Source of the DNA: Prorocentrum cordatum
Lineage: Eukaryota > Sar > Dinophyceae > Prorocentrales > Prorocentraceae
DNA length: 64,000 nucleotides
Reading direction: 5' to 3'
Assembly: GCA_963575745.1 (NCBI GenBank)
Contig: CAUYUJ010014590.1
Span: forward strand, 161,001 to 225,000
This document shows, piece by piece, positions 53,401-63,321 of this stretch. The translations under genes were made by a program, and so were the position numbers. The stretch's first letter is position 1. Every line of letters starts with the position of its first letter. Below the pieces are notes generated by a model. That model was not told the origin of the DNA. It saw only the letters and a program-made list of their open reading frames with translations, and made no database searches.

Positions 53401-54239
53401 GCGGCTTGCTGTAAATACACGTGCACTAGGAGTCGGAATCACCCCGGGCTCGACCATGTGTGTTGTGGCAGGTACCGTTGGAGCGGAGGGTGCTGGAGAA
53501 CCCGCGTCATTTTGAGAAACTCAGACGCCCTCGGTCGGCGAATAAACAGTTGAAGCTGCTGCATTCCAGGAGGCCGCGCGAAAGCACGAGGAAGGCCAGT
53601 TGCCGTGCGAAATCCTGGAGGCACCCGCTTTGGGGCACCGTTTGTTCGAGGCCTCGGGGGAAAGTTCGCGTTGAACCGTCGAGGCCCCTGGACGCGGCAG
53701 CTTGGCTGCAGGATTCCGGTCTGGAGCTGGATGTTCGTTTGGCTCTTGGTGAGCACGTTCGTGTCTGGCGATGCTGATGGTGAGGAGCTGTTCTCGGAGT
53801 GGTAGCCCTTTTGTTGCTGCGGTCGTGTCTGCTCTGGATATTATTCGGCCCTTGCCTTGTGGGGTGTCTGGGATCCATGTGTGCTGGGGGCTCGTCTTCT
53901 TTGAGTACCGCAGCCACGGGGGAGAGCGCCTGTTCCAGGCGGGCCTTTACCCAGGGGAACGCGTTGCGCGGTCCTGGGCGTGGCCTATGCTGGTGCTGTG
54001 GGGCTGTTCGCCGACGTCAACGTGTTCGGCGTCCTCGACGGGCCGTTACGCCCGCGGCCGCGGCCGCCACCGCTGCTGGCGTTCCTAGCCTCTGCCCCCC
54101 TCGGTGTGCTGCTGGCCCCTCTCCCGTCCCGTGTGGGGACGTCGGGGTCTGCGGTCTGCTGAAGGGGTGGTGGGAGCTAGGAGCGCTCTCTCGAGCCAAC
54201 CGCCCCTCGGCCCTGGCGCCCCCTCCTGTCCCTTGAGAT
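53401..54239. other. LINE-B downstream region, unrecognised
   Basis: Open frames such as 53460-53777 and 53799-54236 show no motif I recognise; they may be LINE-B 3' debris. Confidence 0.4.
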
Positions 54240-54655
54240 TCCCAGGGGGCCCCCCTTAAGGGTTCCCAAGGGTCGCCGTTGGATTGTCCGACGGATCGGG
54301 TCCTACATGTATAGGTTTTTGCAGGTGCAAGCAAAGGGCGGACCCCGTTATATATTTATATGTAGTGGCAGTTTTTGTGGACACACACACACACATCTGA
54401 CATGTGTATGTACGTATACATGGGAGCACATATTCCGCTAACACCTACAGTAACTCCTCCTTGCCTACGCACCCTGCTAGCATGCAGCGCAGTTCCCTTG
54501 CTTCTTCGCGCGCCCGCTGGCGCCACCAACTATTTGCTCACCGTTGCTCGCCTGTCAGTTGTTGCTTGGTGGTTGTTCCCCGCAGCGGGTCATGCTCCCT
54601 GGGCTACCCTACACGAGAGAGGACTGCTCCCCACATCCGACGTGTGATTATCGTT
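54240..54655. other. No gene recognised
   Basis: Short (AC)n at 54380. Nothing else seen. Confidence 0.4.
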
Positions 54656-54659
54656 TTCG

Positions 54660-54797
54660 CTTCCCCCCCCCCCCCGCCCCGCATAATTTCCTCTTCCACC
54701 GCGTCTTCCTCCTCCTCCTCCTTCTTCTTCTTCGCCTTCTCCTCCTCCTCCTCCTCCTCCACCCCTCCCCCTTTCCTCCTCCTCCTCCTCCTCCTGC
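54660..54797. repeat. Pyrimidine (CTT/CTC)n tract
   Basis: C15 at about 54663, then CTCCTCCTTCTTC tract directly before the first LINE-C codons. Confidence 0.9.
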
Positions 54798-54798
54798 A

Positions 54799-57740
54799 AA
54801 ACCTGATGGGGAAAGACGTCTTATCACCTTGGTCGAGTCGCTAGTCCGTCTTTGGTCTCGTGCTCGTCGACCGATGTCCAGAAGGTAGATTCAAGATCGT
54901 GGTAGTCTGTGTATTTGGGGCAACCGATGCGGCTACTCATCCAGCTTTTCGGCGTATGAGCATAATTTACAGGCTGAAATGGCTGATCGACTAAGTGAAT
55001 GTTCAATCACTGTATCCTTAGATAGGTGGAAATGTTTTGAGACGGTTATGTATGACGCCCTCATCGTAGAGGCTAGGTCCATGCGGTTCCCCATGAAGCT
55101 CCTCTGGATGCTTTTGGACTCGTACTCACAACCTAGAGTAATACGGGCGCTTGGGTGCTGGAGCAAATCGTTTCGGGCTCTGCAGGATATACTTGCGGGA
55201 TGTACTCATGCTACTACTCTGCTGTCTATCTTGACATATAGTGCTGTCCATAAAGTCACCCATGTGAGCCCCGACGTGTACCCCAGGGCCTTGGTTGATG
55301 ACACCACACTTCAGTGGACGGGGCCCAAGGAGGACACCGCTCATGAGCTGTTCAGGGGGGTCCAGTGCTTCGTGAAGGACACGTCCAGGCTCGGTCTCTT
55401 GCTCCAGGTCAAGAAGTCTGGGTGGGTGGCTACGGCTGCGTCGGCTAGGCATGGTTTTGGAAAGTTTGCTCAGAACACCCACTTGAAGGCGAAGTCTTGG
55501 GTGAGGAACCTGGGGCATGAGCTCAGTGGGCCCAAGCTGGTCAGAAAGCAAGCCACAGCCAGGTTGAAGCAGCTAGCAGATAGGCTACCCAGACTAAAGA
55601 TGTTGAGACGTGGAGCTTGTAATCGAGTTACGGCTTTATGGAGGACAGGTCTCATGCCAGCTGCTGCTCATGGAGCTACCGTTTCAGGTGTCAACAACAG
55701 TGAGTTGGCCAAGCTTCGGCAGACGGCAGCAATGTTGGCAGGACGGTCTAGTAATTCTTCTTCCCTCACGCTCTTCCTTGCCACACAGGCTGACGCCACG
55801 TACGACCCCATATATGATGCTACATTGGATCCAGTACGGGCTTATGCGTCGTTCATCTGGGACCAGAGGGTTAGTCTTGGGAGGCTTCACAGGGCGTGGC
55901 AAAAAGTTCGTGAAACAGATTCGTCACGGCCTTCCTGGGCATCAGCCAAAGGTCCAATAGCAGTGCTTATTCTAACGCTGGCAAGGATAGGCTGGGATAT
56001 GTTTTCCAGTGCGGTATTGGTGTTTGATCTTGGCCACCAGTTTGATCTTCTCCTTCTCCCTCCACGCTCAGTTGTGGAGCTTGTGCGCCAAGGAATCGAG
56101 CGATGGCAATATCAACAGATTCTTGAACATCGCAAGGAGTTATGTGTAGGAGGAGAGATCCTTTGGACGAGGGCGCTCAGGAAGTGCATTGGGGGAAGAA
56201 AGGCGGCGATAAGAATGAGAGATTCGCTGGTGCACTTCGTTCGCTGTGGTCAGGTGCGTTATGGTCTCGTGACCGTCGTGTGCGTGCTGGCTATAGAATA
56301 TCTCCTGCTTGTTGCTGGTGCCCGGCCAACAGGGCCACCATTGGGCATGAGTTATTTGAGTGTCCTGATTGTTACCATGATGTTTATGAGGATCCCGCCC
56401 TCGATTGGGATCCAGATCTTGATTACGTGTGCTCTTATCTTCGTGACAAAGGGCAACCAGGTGGAGGACATCAAGATTATGATTACTTTGAGACCTCGGT
56501 TGGGATGCCCATCAGCCCTCTGGTTCCTCCGTACGTGGAAGATAAGCTGGAGTTCTCGTTCTGGGGAGATTGGGAATCTGATCGGAGTTCTTGGAGTGGG
56601 GTATGCTATACTGATGGTTCTGGGATGGCCCCCAGTTGGCCAGAGCTAAGGAGATGCGGTTGGTCTGTTGTTCAACTTGGGGGCAATGGGATGCCCATGA
56701 GAGCCTTGTTTGGACCACTATGGGGGCCTATACATACTGTAGGAAGAGTTGAAAGGTTTGCTGTCCCTCAAGCCCTCCGTCACCTGCCGCGCGTCAATTT
56801 GCTTGTGTCAGACCTCCTGGGTCTCGTTCGAGAAGCAGGCAGCTGGTTCCATGAAATTGCTGATGCTCAAGCGGCCTATGCCGATATTTGGCGATCCATC
56901 CTGGCCAGGTATCCTGGAGGAAAAGGCCGACCTTCTTTTTTTGTGGTGCCCAGCGCACCTCACAGATGACGAATACGTCGACTGTGCTGAGGAAAAGAAG
57001 CTGCCATGGGAGTTTGTCATGGGCAATCGTTGGGCATATTACTTTGCGAAGCGAGGTGCCCTTGAACATGTTCAACCTGGCGCGGTGGTCGGATACTTCG
57101 AGGCTCGGCTTCAGGATGCAAAGATGCAGGCGAAGTTCTTTTCCTGGGCAGCGGCAAAGATGGCTGCGCGAGATCGACTGAGCGGCCGTCCTGAGCAACT
57201 CCTGAGGGCCCCTCTGTACAATTTGCCCTTTGTTGCCCTGACGGGACATAATATGGTAGTTAGGTCTCCCCAGGTCTTCCAGTGTAGAGAGTGTCTTGCA
57301 AGCCAGTCTTGGGGAGCTCTTGGGTACTGAATGTAAGCCGACGGCCCAAGAGAGGCTGAAGGCGCGTGCGGACCAGCAGCTCCAGCGAGCTCCGCTCATG
57401 AGGTCCCACGCTGCGAATAGTGCCCTGCAAGGGGCTGCGGATTTGGAGAGTGTAGGCTTGCCACAGGATGTCCAGGGTGAATCTGGATCGTCGGGGCCTC
57501 AGCTTTCCGCCGATGAAGTTATCGTTGAGCTCTAGGGGCGCCAGGTTTTGGTGCTGCCGTGGGCGATGGTTTGCACGATTTGTGACTCCTACCAAGCGTC
57601 TCGTGGCAAAGTAGCTCACTGTAAGCTGCGAGTGGAATGTCTCGGAGCGTCGGAGCACGGGCCGACTAGAAATCGGCAGACATATGCTGTTTCTGCCATC
57701 AAGGCTGGTCGCCACCCTAAGACGGGCTTGTCTTTAAGAC
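54799..57740 (+). mobile_element. LINE-C: RT, zinc knuckle and RNase H, near-complete pol 3' half
   Basis: Copies element RNA by target-primed reverse transcription. Order: KPDGERRLITLVES (54799), WSRARRPMSRR then TAG 54886, the long 556-codon frame from ATG 54979 with SLDRWKCFETVMYDALIVEA, DILAGCTHATTL and RALVDDTTLQW (DD at 55297-55302). After a shift near 56200 come CCWCPANR.TIGHELFECPDC (zinc knuckle) and YTDGSG (RNase H, D at 56613) with VERFAVPQALRHL and VSDLLGLVR. After a shift near 56930 come LFLWCPAHLTDDEY and GNRWAYYFAKRGALEHV (RNase H end). The C-terminus has FQCREC and, after TAG 57533, MVCTICDSYQASR, ending TAA 57746 region. Lesions: one stop, about three frameshifts, a late stop. 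Confidence 0.85.
54979..56649 (+). pseudogene. LINE-C reverse transcriptase open frame
   Basis: Longest credible coding frame of the window. The first 400 residues are RT palm and thumb: dinoflagellate-type D.(A/R)KC(Y/F)ETV, LDSYSQPRVIRALG, AGC..ATTL, LVDD, then KKSGWVA and GHELSGPKLVRK. From about residue 410 the true frame moves to the overlapping frame at 56142, so the C-terminal 140 residues, although hydrophobic, are out-of-frame translation. The frame extends upstream in phase past ATG to TAG 54886, which probably replaces a Trp codon. Confidence 0.8.
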
Positions 57741-57773
57741 CCTTCTAACTTTCTTAACTAAGGCCCGTGCTCC
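57649..57773. repeat. 12-bp inverted repeat at the LINE-C 3' end
   Basis: GGAGCACGGGCC (57649-57660) and GGCCCGTGCTCC (57762-57773) surround the last LINE-C codons. Confidence 0.7.
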
Positions 57774-57804
57774 CGTCCTTCGGTTGCACGACATGGTCTG
57801 GCGC

Positions 57805-58030
57805 TGGTCCTCCTCCTCCTCCCATCATCATCAGCATCACCATAATTATCGTCGTCGCCGTCATCATCACCATCATCGTCATCGACATTGGTGTCATCAT
57901 CGTCGTCGGCACCATTTCCATTGGCACCTCCATATTTCACATATCACGCACTGTTTCGCATTTAGGCGATCACACTGACTTATTCTCCTCACTCATCACC
58001 ATCACCATCATCATCAACACCGTCACCATC
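57805..58030. repeat. (CAT)n/(CATCAC)n microsatellite
   Basis: Imperfect CAT, CAC and CGTCGTC words, preceding the 160-bp satellite as the ATC tract precedes the 88-bp satellite. Confidence 0.85.
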
Positions 58031-58049
58031 GTCACACATGCTCACATCG

Positions 58050-59190
58050 AGAGAAGTCTTGAGCGGGAGTCCCGCCCGCTTGGGGCCCGCATTTCACGTC
58101 GGCGACCCGAGCGGGTCAGCAGCGCATTCTATCAGGCATAGCCCTTGAGCGCCCCAAGGGGGCACATCTCATGACGTTCTCAAGCGGGGGCCTCGTCACT
58201 GAGCGAGTTGCAAGGCAGTCTCAGGTTGCAGCTCCCTGTCTATGGGGTCCGCACTTCGTGTTGGCAATCCGAGCGGGCCATCAGCACATTCTATCCAGCA
58301 TAGTCCTTGAGCACCCCAAGGGGGCAACTCGTTTGATTTTCTCAAGCGGGGGCCTCGCCTGTGTCTGAGTTGCGTGGAAATCGTTGGCGGGTGTCCTCTC
58401 CCCATGGGGCCCGCCCTTCATGTTTGCAATCCGCGCGGGCCATCGGCAAACTTCACCATGCATAGCACTTGAGCACCCCAAGGGGGCAAATCGTCATAAT
58501 GTCTCAGGCGGGGGCCTCGTTTGTGAGTGACTTGCAGCGACATCTCAGGCGGGAGCCCCCTCCCAATGGGTCCCGCATTTCCAGTGGGCAATCCGAGCGG
58601 GTCATCGGCAAACAAACTAGGCATAGCACTTGAGCACCCCAAGGGTGTAAATCTTGACGAGGTCTCAATTGGGGGCTTTGTGAGCGAATTGCAAGGACGT
58701 CTCAGGCGGGAGCCCTCCCCGAAGGGGGCCCGCACTTCGCGTTGGTAATCCGAGCAGGTCATCAGCACATGTTCCCAGGCATCGCACTTGAACACCCCAA
58801 CGGGGCAATTCGTCATGATGTCTCACGCGGGAGCCTCGCCTGTGTGTGAGTTGCGACGACATCTCAGGTCGGATGTTCTGTTTAAATGGGGCCCGCGCTT
58901 CATGTTGGTAATCCGAGCGGGCCATCCGCAAAACACCCCAACGGGGCAAATCGTGGGGATGTCTCACGCGGGGACCCCCTCCCTAAGGGGCCCGCACTTC
59001 ATGCTGCTAATCTCCTGCAGTTTGAATCTGCATTCCCTACAGGGTCTCCACCTGCATGTTGGAATACGAGCGGTGTCATCCAAATGTTGTTACTGCGCCA
59101 TTGTTTGGCTCCCCAGACTTGAATCTGGAGGACTTCTCGAGCGGGAGCCTTGTCAGTGAATGAATCGCGAGGAAGTCTCGAGCGGGAGCC
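58050..59190. repeat. 160-bp satellite, about seven units
   Basis: GCATAG(C/T)(A/C)CTTGAGCACCCC starts recur at 58135, 58298, 58459, 58620 and 58778, spacing 158-163 bp. Other shared words are GGGGCCCGCACTTCATG, GGCAATCCGAGCGGGCCATC and TCTCAGGCGGGAGCC. The last units, past 58930, are shortened. Confidence 0.9.
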
Positions 59191-59219
59191 CTAGCTTCCG
59201 AAGGTCACAATTACCCTCA

Positions 59220-59480
59220 GGAGGTTTCATGAAGCGACAGGAAGCTCCAGGAGGCCCCAGGAAGCACCAGGAGGCCCCAGAGGCCGCACGAGGCCCCAGA
59301 GCCACCAGGAGGCTTAGGCGCCAGGAGTTTTCCAGGAGACCTCGGGAGGCCCCGGGAGATCCCAGGAATAGGAGGTCCCGGGAGGCCCCAGACGGCTCCA
59401 GGAGGCCACAGGATGCTCCAGGTGGCAGCAGGAGGCCCCAGGAGGAGGCAGGAGGTCCAAGGACGAGGCTGGGGCAGGAG
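59220..59480. repeat. R6-type repeat, AGGCCCCAGGA variant
   Basis: CAGGAGGCCCCAGGAAGCAC words with purine bias. Confidence 0.6.
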
Positions 59481-59489
59481 GGGAAGGAG

Positions 59490-59692
59490 GAGGACTCCCA
59501 GGCGTCGTGGACGCGCTGCCGCTGCCCTGGGAGGGGGGCGCGACCGCGGCGGGGCTCGCCGAGGCGGCTGGCCGCCACGGCCGCGGCCGCCAGCTGCAGG
59601 GCCTGCTGCACGCGCTTGCGCTGCGCGGCGTGGTGGAGGACGCCGTCGTCGTCGTCGTCTTGGCCCGAATCACTCTACTCCAGATTTCGTAA
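59490..59692 (+). CDS. Possible exon ending inside a MITE
   Basis: Unrecognised. Frame with VDALPLPWEGGATAAGLAEA, GRHGRGRQLQGLLHALALRG and VVEDAVVVVVLARITLLQIS, stopping at TAA 59690 inside the left terminal repeat of the MITE. Not repeat-driven apart from a short GTC run. Splice sites unknown. Confidence 0.2.
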
Positions 59693-59858
59693 TAAAGGGA
59701 GGGGGGTCTCATTTGGGGGGGGGTCTCTTCCAGGCTATCTTGGGGGGCCTGGGGGGGTCTGGGGACGACGTTTTGGAGGGTTTTCCCACGGGGGGGGGGT
59801 CTGAAATGGCTTGTCTTGGAGGGTCCAGACCCCCTCCCTTTTATTACGACATCTGGAG
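59678..59858. mobile_element. Stowaway-like MITE, 181 bp, TA flanks
   Basis: Terminal inverted repeats of about 32 bp with two or three differences: left CTCCAGATTTCGTAATAAAG then GGAGGGGGGTCT; right is the complement of CTCCAGATGTCGTAATAAAA then GGGAGGGGGTCT. TA at 59676-59677 and 59859-59860 flank it. The interior is G-rich, non-coding. Fits Tc1/mariner-type non-autonomous elements. Confidence 0.85.
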
Positions 59859-59869
59859 TAGCAAACCAC

Positions 59870-60249
59870 CCGAATAGCAGCAAGGGTGGAAAGGCGTGTC
59901 GAGGAGCAGGTGGCAGGCCAGTGAACACGTGCCGTGGCAGGGGTCAGAGCACGGCCAGGTGCACCTTGCGTGGTGAGTGCTTGACGAGGTCGTAGCCGTT
60001 TGGACCAATGATGTCGTCGTCATTGAAGCGAGAGCACGATTCCTAAAGAAGTCGTGAGGAGGTCTCAGGCGAAACGAGAGCTGGACCGGGCGGTCTAGGT
60101 GGACGGTCTCGGGGTCTCTGTCCCCCTGTGCGACGATTTTACGGTTCTTTTTACCAGTGTTAGGACCGAAACGTCATTCATCAGCTTTTGCACAATGCCA
60201 GAGGGAGAACCTGTACTGATGTCGCTTTCATTGCACCGTATTCGCCTGT
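59870..60249. other. No gene recognised
   Basis: Nothing recognised on either strand. Confidence 0.4.
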
Positions 60250-60370
60250 CCGGGAACTTCTAGGAGGCCCTCGTCGTCACGGTTGGAGTCGCCTCGAAAT
60301 TCTTACCAGCACGCATTCCAGGTGAGGTCCGGGGAGTACCAGTATGGATATTTTTCGGTCACCCCGCACA
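60250..60370. repeat. Dispersed repeat R1, copy D
   Basis: TCACGGTTGGAGTCGCCTCG and GGTGAGGTCCGGGGAGTACC, aligning to 12815-12920. Confidence 0.65.
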
Positions 60371-61880
60371 GAAGTTGGAAAGGTTAGTGTCGGCCAGAAC
60401 CCGCGCTCGTACCATATCCTTTTGCGTCGCGAAACAAAATCAGGACGGATGTGTCAGGAGGGGAAAAACACACAGACATAATTCATCGGCGATTCCCAGA
60501 AAATATGGGAAAATATGGGAAGTGGGGGGAAGACAAAAACCCAGAACATATAGGAAAATATGGGGAACATCTTTATATGTGTGTATTTGTTTGTGTGTCC
60601 CAGTTCCCCTTCAATGTGGCCCTCGCTGGGGGCAGGGGCCGCCAACAACTTTTCAGGACGAAGAGGCGGCCCGGGGGAGTGGGTCAGGACCTCCAAGGTC
60701 CAAAAGGTCCACACCATGACCAGACGTCGAGGGTCTGGAGAGCTAGAAAGAATGTTTCGGGCCAGCCCCTGTACTTTTTCCAGCCCTGGCCAGTTTTCCT
60801 CAAGTTCTGCCCAGCCCTGTCGACCGCATCTGAACTGTTTCGGGCTCGTTTCAGCCCCCACTTGTTCCAGTCCTGGCCACCTCTGCTTCCATTGAATTTC
60901 CAACTTGCACTGTGTGCAACTCATCTGTACGCCTTGCGTCGTAAATGTCGATGGGTGGGAAACCTCACCAGCGACTGTTATAGGGACGAGTCCCCACATG
61001 TATGTAATTCACGTGCGATTGCGACATAATACGCTACACGATCTGCCCAACATGGATCGCATGCGGTTCGCAGCTCTCCGACGACCTTTTGCTGAGAGTC
61101 CTGCCGACTCTTTCCTTCATTTCGGCCTCTTGGCCCTGCTGCCGGGCCCCCAGGGATGAGAAGCTCACCCGCAGGAGGGAGCGAACTCTGGGGCGCCGCG
61201 CATTCGTCGTCACTGTTGCCGTCTCCTCGTGGCAGCGCGCGCAACGGGGTGGTGCGAGGGGGGCGGCCTCTCAGATGCCAGGTGAGCCTCTATCATGGAA
61301 GCAGGTGGCCTCTTGAAGCCCGCCTGCCTTCCCAAAGGCCTTCCTCGAAGCCCCCAGGCCCTTCCAACCAGGCCCCTGCCTTCCGAAGACCCCTTCAGCT
61401 TCTCAGAAGGCCGCCGCCCTCGCGCCACACCCGCGTGCGCTCCGCCAACTTCTGGGATCTGCGGACGTGTCTGGAGGTGGCCAGAAGGCCCGAGTCCCTC
61501 CAGGCGAAGCCCAGCAGGCGCGAGTGGTGACCTTATTCTTGAGGTGGTAGTTCCACGGTTGATAGGCCGGTCCATCGTTTGGACGGCTCCAGTGGAATTC
61601 AAGCAAGTTCTTCGGAAACCGGCACTGACGTCATTGTTTTTCTGTTCTCTATTTTCGTCGTGCCCAGGACTCCTCGCGTGGAGGATCTGGGGTCGATGTT
61701 CTGGGGGCGTTTCTGGCCGTTCCTGGGTTTCCTAGTTTCCAAGGCCGGATACTCTTCGGAATCCGCACATCAGGATAGGGGTAGGAGGATGTTTTGCCCC
61801 CCCGCAATCTAGATCCCGTCGCGTCGTGAACATTTCACACTGTGGTCCCCACATCTTGAGAAGGGTGTTCGCTTTCCGAG
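60371..61880. other. No confident gene
   Basis: AATATGGGAAAATATGGG words at 60505-60570 and CCAGCCCTGGCCAGTTTT-type words at 60760-60890. No domain recognised in the open frames. Confidence 0.4.
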
Positions 61881-61884
61881 GCCA

Positions 61885-62045
61885 CACTCTCCTCCTCCCT
61901 CCTCCCTTTCCTCCTCCTCTCCCATTTCCTTCTCCTCAGCCTACTACTGCGACCCCTACTCCTACTACAACAATTGCCATGACTAATACTACGACTACTA
62001 CGGCTACGATTCTGACTATTTCTATTACTTCTCTTACTAGGACCG
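61885..62045. repeat. CTCCT and CTACTACGAC low complexity
   Basis: Pyrimidine tract, then ACTACTACGACTAC words. Confidence 0.8.
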
Positions 62046-62109
62046 CGATTGGGAAATACTATTATTCTTCAGGCTTACGCCACATCCGCCGACCCTTTAT
62101 GACGAATCG

Positions 62110-62600
62110 CGCAGTGGTCTGGTCGCCTCTTTGGGCTCTTTGGGTGGTCTGAGGCCCCTGGGCCATTCTGGGGGCATTCTTGGGTTGTCTTGGGGCCCCT
62201 TAGGCCGTCCTGTGGCAGTATTGGGCTGTCTTGGGGCTCTCTTGGGCTGTCATCGGCCTCTCTTGGGCTGTCATGGGGCGCTCTGGGCGTTCTTTTCGGC
62301 CGTCTTGGCCGTCGCCATCTGTTGCCGAGGACTGTGGTATGCCCTTGGTGACCTCAGAACTGCTTTGCGGTGTCTTTTGGAACCGTCAGGGGCGGCCGTG
62401 GGGTGACCTTCAATCGTTTCAGGCCATTGTGAAGCTATCTTGGCCCTTCCTGACCTTAAGCGGAACCGTCTCGGCGTCCTCTGAGGCTGTTTTGGCGCGC
62501 CATGAACCTCTCGGGAGCCGTCCTGGAGCTCTCGCGGGTCGTCCCGTCGCCTGGTGGACCCTCTTGGCGCGACCTGGAGGCGATCTGGGGGATTTCGGGG
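62110..62600. repeat. R6 repeat, CTTGGGG orientation
   Basis: GGCTGTCTTGGGGCTCTCTT and similar words. The following gene segment begins where this ends, so R6 may be the preceding intron. Confidence 0.7.
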
Positions 62601-62619
62601 TCAGGTGGATCCGGTGGGG

Positions 62620-63321
62620 CCTTCGGCCAGGGCCCGAGGGCGGGAAATCACGGACGCGAGGCATCTGACAGCATACCAAACCAAGCACTATTATCAGACG
62701 AGCGCAGGCCACAGGCCAGTGAAATGCCGCGACTGCGACGCACATCACAAGCGCTCGCGGGTGTTCAGGTGTTCCGCGTGCCCGACAGAAGCAGATGGAA
62801 GAGGCCGGGAGATCACGGACAGGACGCATCTGACAGATAAGCAAGTGGAGCACTTCTTCGTGAAGGGTTCGGAACATCGCCCAGTCATGTGCCGCGCGTG
62901 CCAGGAAGAACGCAATCAGTCGCGAGTGCTCACGTGCTCCGCGTGCCCGAAAGAAGCAGATGGGAAAGAGCGAGAATTCACGGACAGGACGCATCTGACA
63001 GATAAGCAAGTGAACGCCTTCTTCAAGAAGGGTTCGGCCCATTGCTCGGTGGTGTGCCGAGCGTGCCGCGAGCAAAGGCAGATGGCGAAGAAGTTGGAAT
63101 GCTCCGCATGTCCCGTGAAAAAGGACGGATCAAAACCAACGTTCACTGATGGCGGCCATTTCTCGAAAGACCTGAAGAATAATTATTTCCAACGAGGCAA
63201 TCTGGCGGTTTGCGCCAAGTGCTATAAGGCGGGACGGGCGCCTCGAAGAGACCCGCCGAAACGCCATGCGGAAGCAAGTGACGAGCACGGCGGGAAGCAA
63301 CGCAAGTTGCGAGGAATCTGA
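62620..63321 (+). CDS. Tandem CxxC zinc-binding repeat protein, 3' part
   Basis: Function unknown; the pattern resembles Stc1-type zinc domains. About 230 residues with three 55-residue units: (E/R)FTDRTHLTDKQV..FF..GS..H.PV, then CRACxxx with CxxC-x11-CxxC (CRDC/CSAC, CRAC/CSAC, CRAC/CSAC), and a fourth half unit with GGHFSKDLKNNYFQRGNLAV and CAKC. Ends in a basic tail (PKRHAEASDEHGGKQRKL) and TGA 63319. No stop, frameshift or codon decay. Upstream in-frame sequence to 62554 is R6-like, so an acceptor AG near 62630 is likely and the 5' exons lie outside or in R6. This is the most intact gene in the window. Confidence 0.65.
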   Translation, partial: PSARARGREITDARHLTAYQTKHYYQTSAGHRPVKCRDCDAHHKRSRVFRCSACPTEADGRGREITDRTHLTDKQVEHFFVKGSEHRPVMCRACQEERNQSRVLTCSACPKEADGKEREFTDRTHLTDKQVNAFFKKGSAHCSVVCRACREQRQMAKKLECSACPVKKDGSKPTFTDGGHFSKDLKNNYFQRGNLAVCAKCYKAGRAPRRDPPKRHAEASDEHGGKQRKLRGI

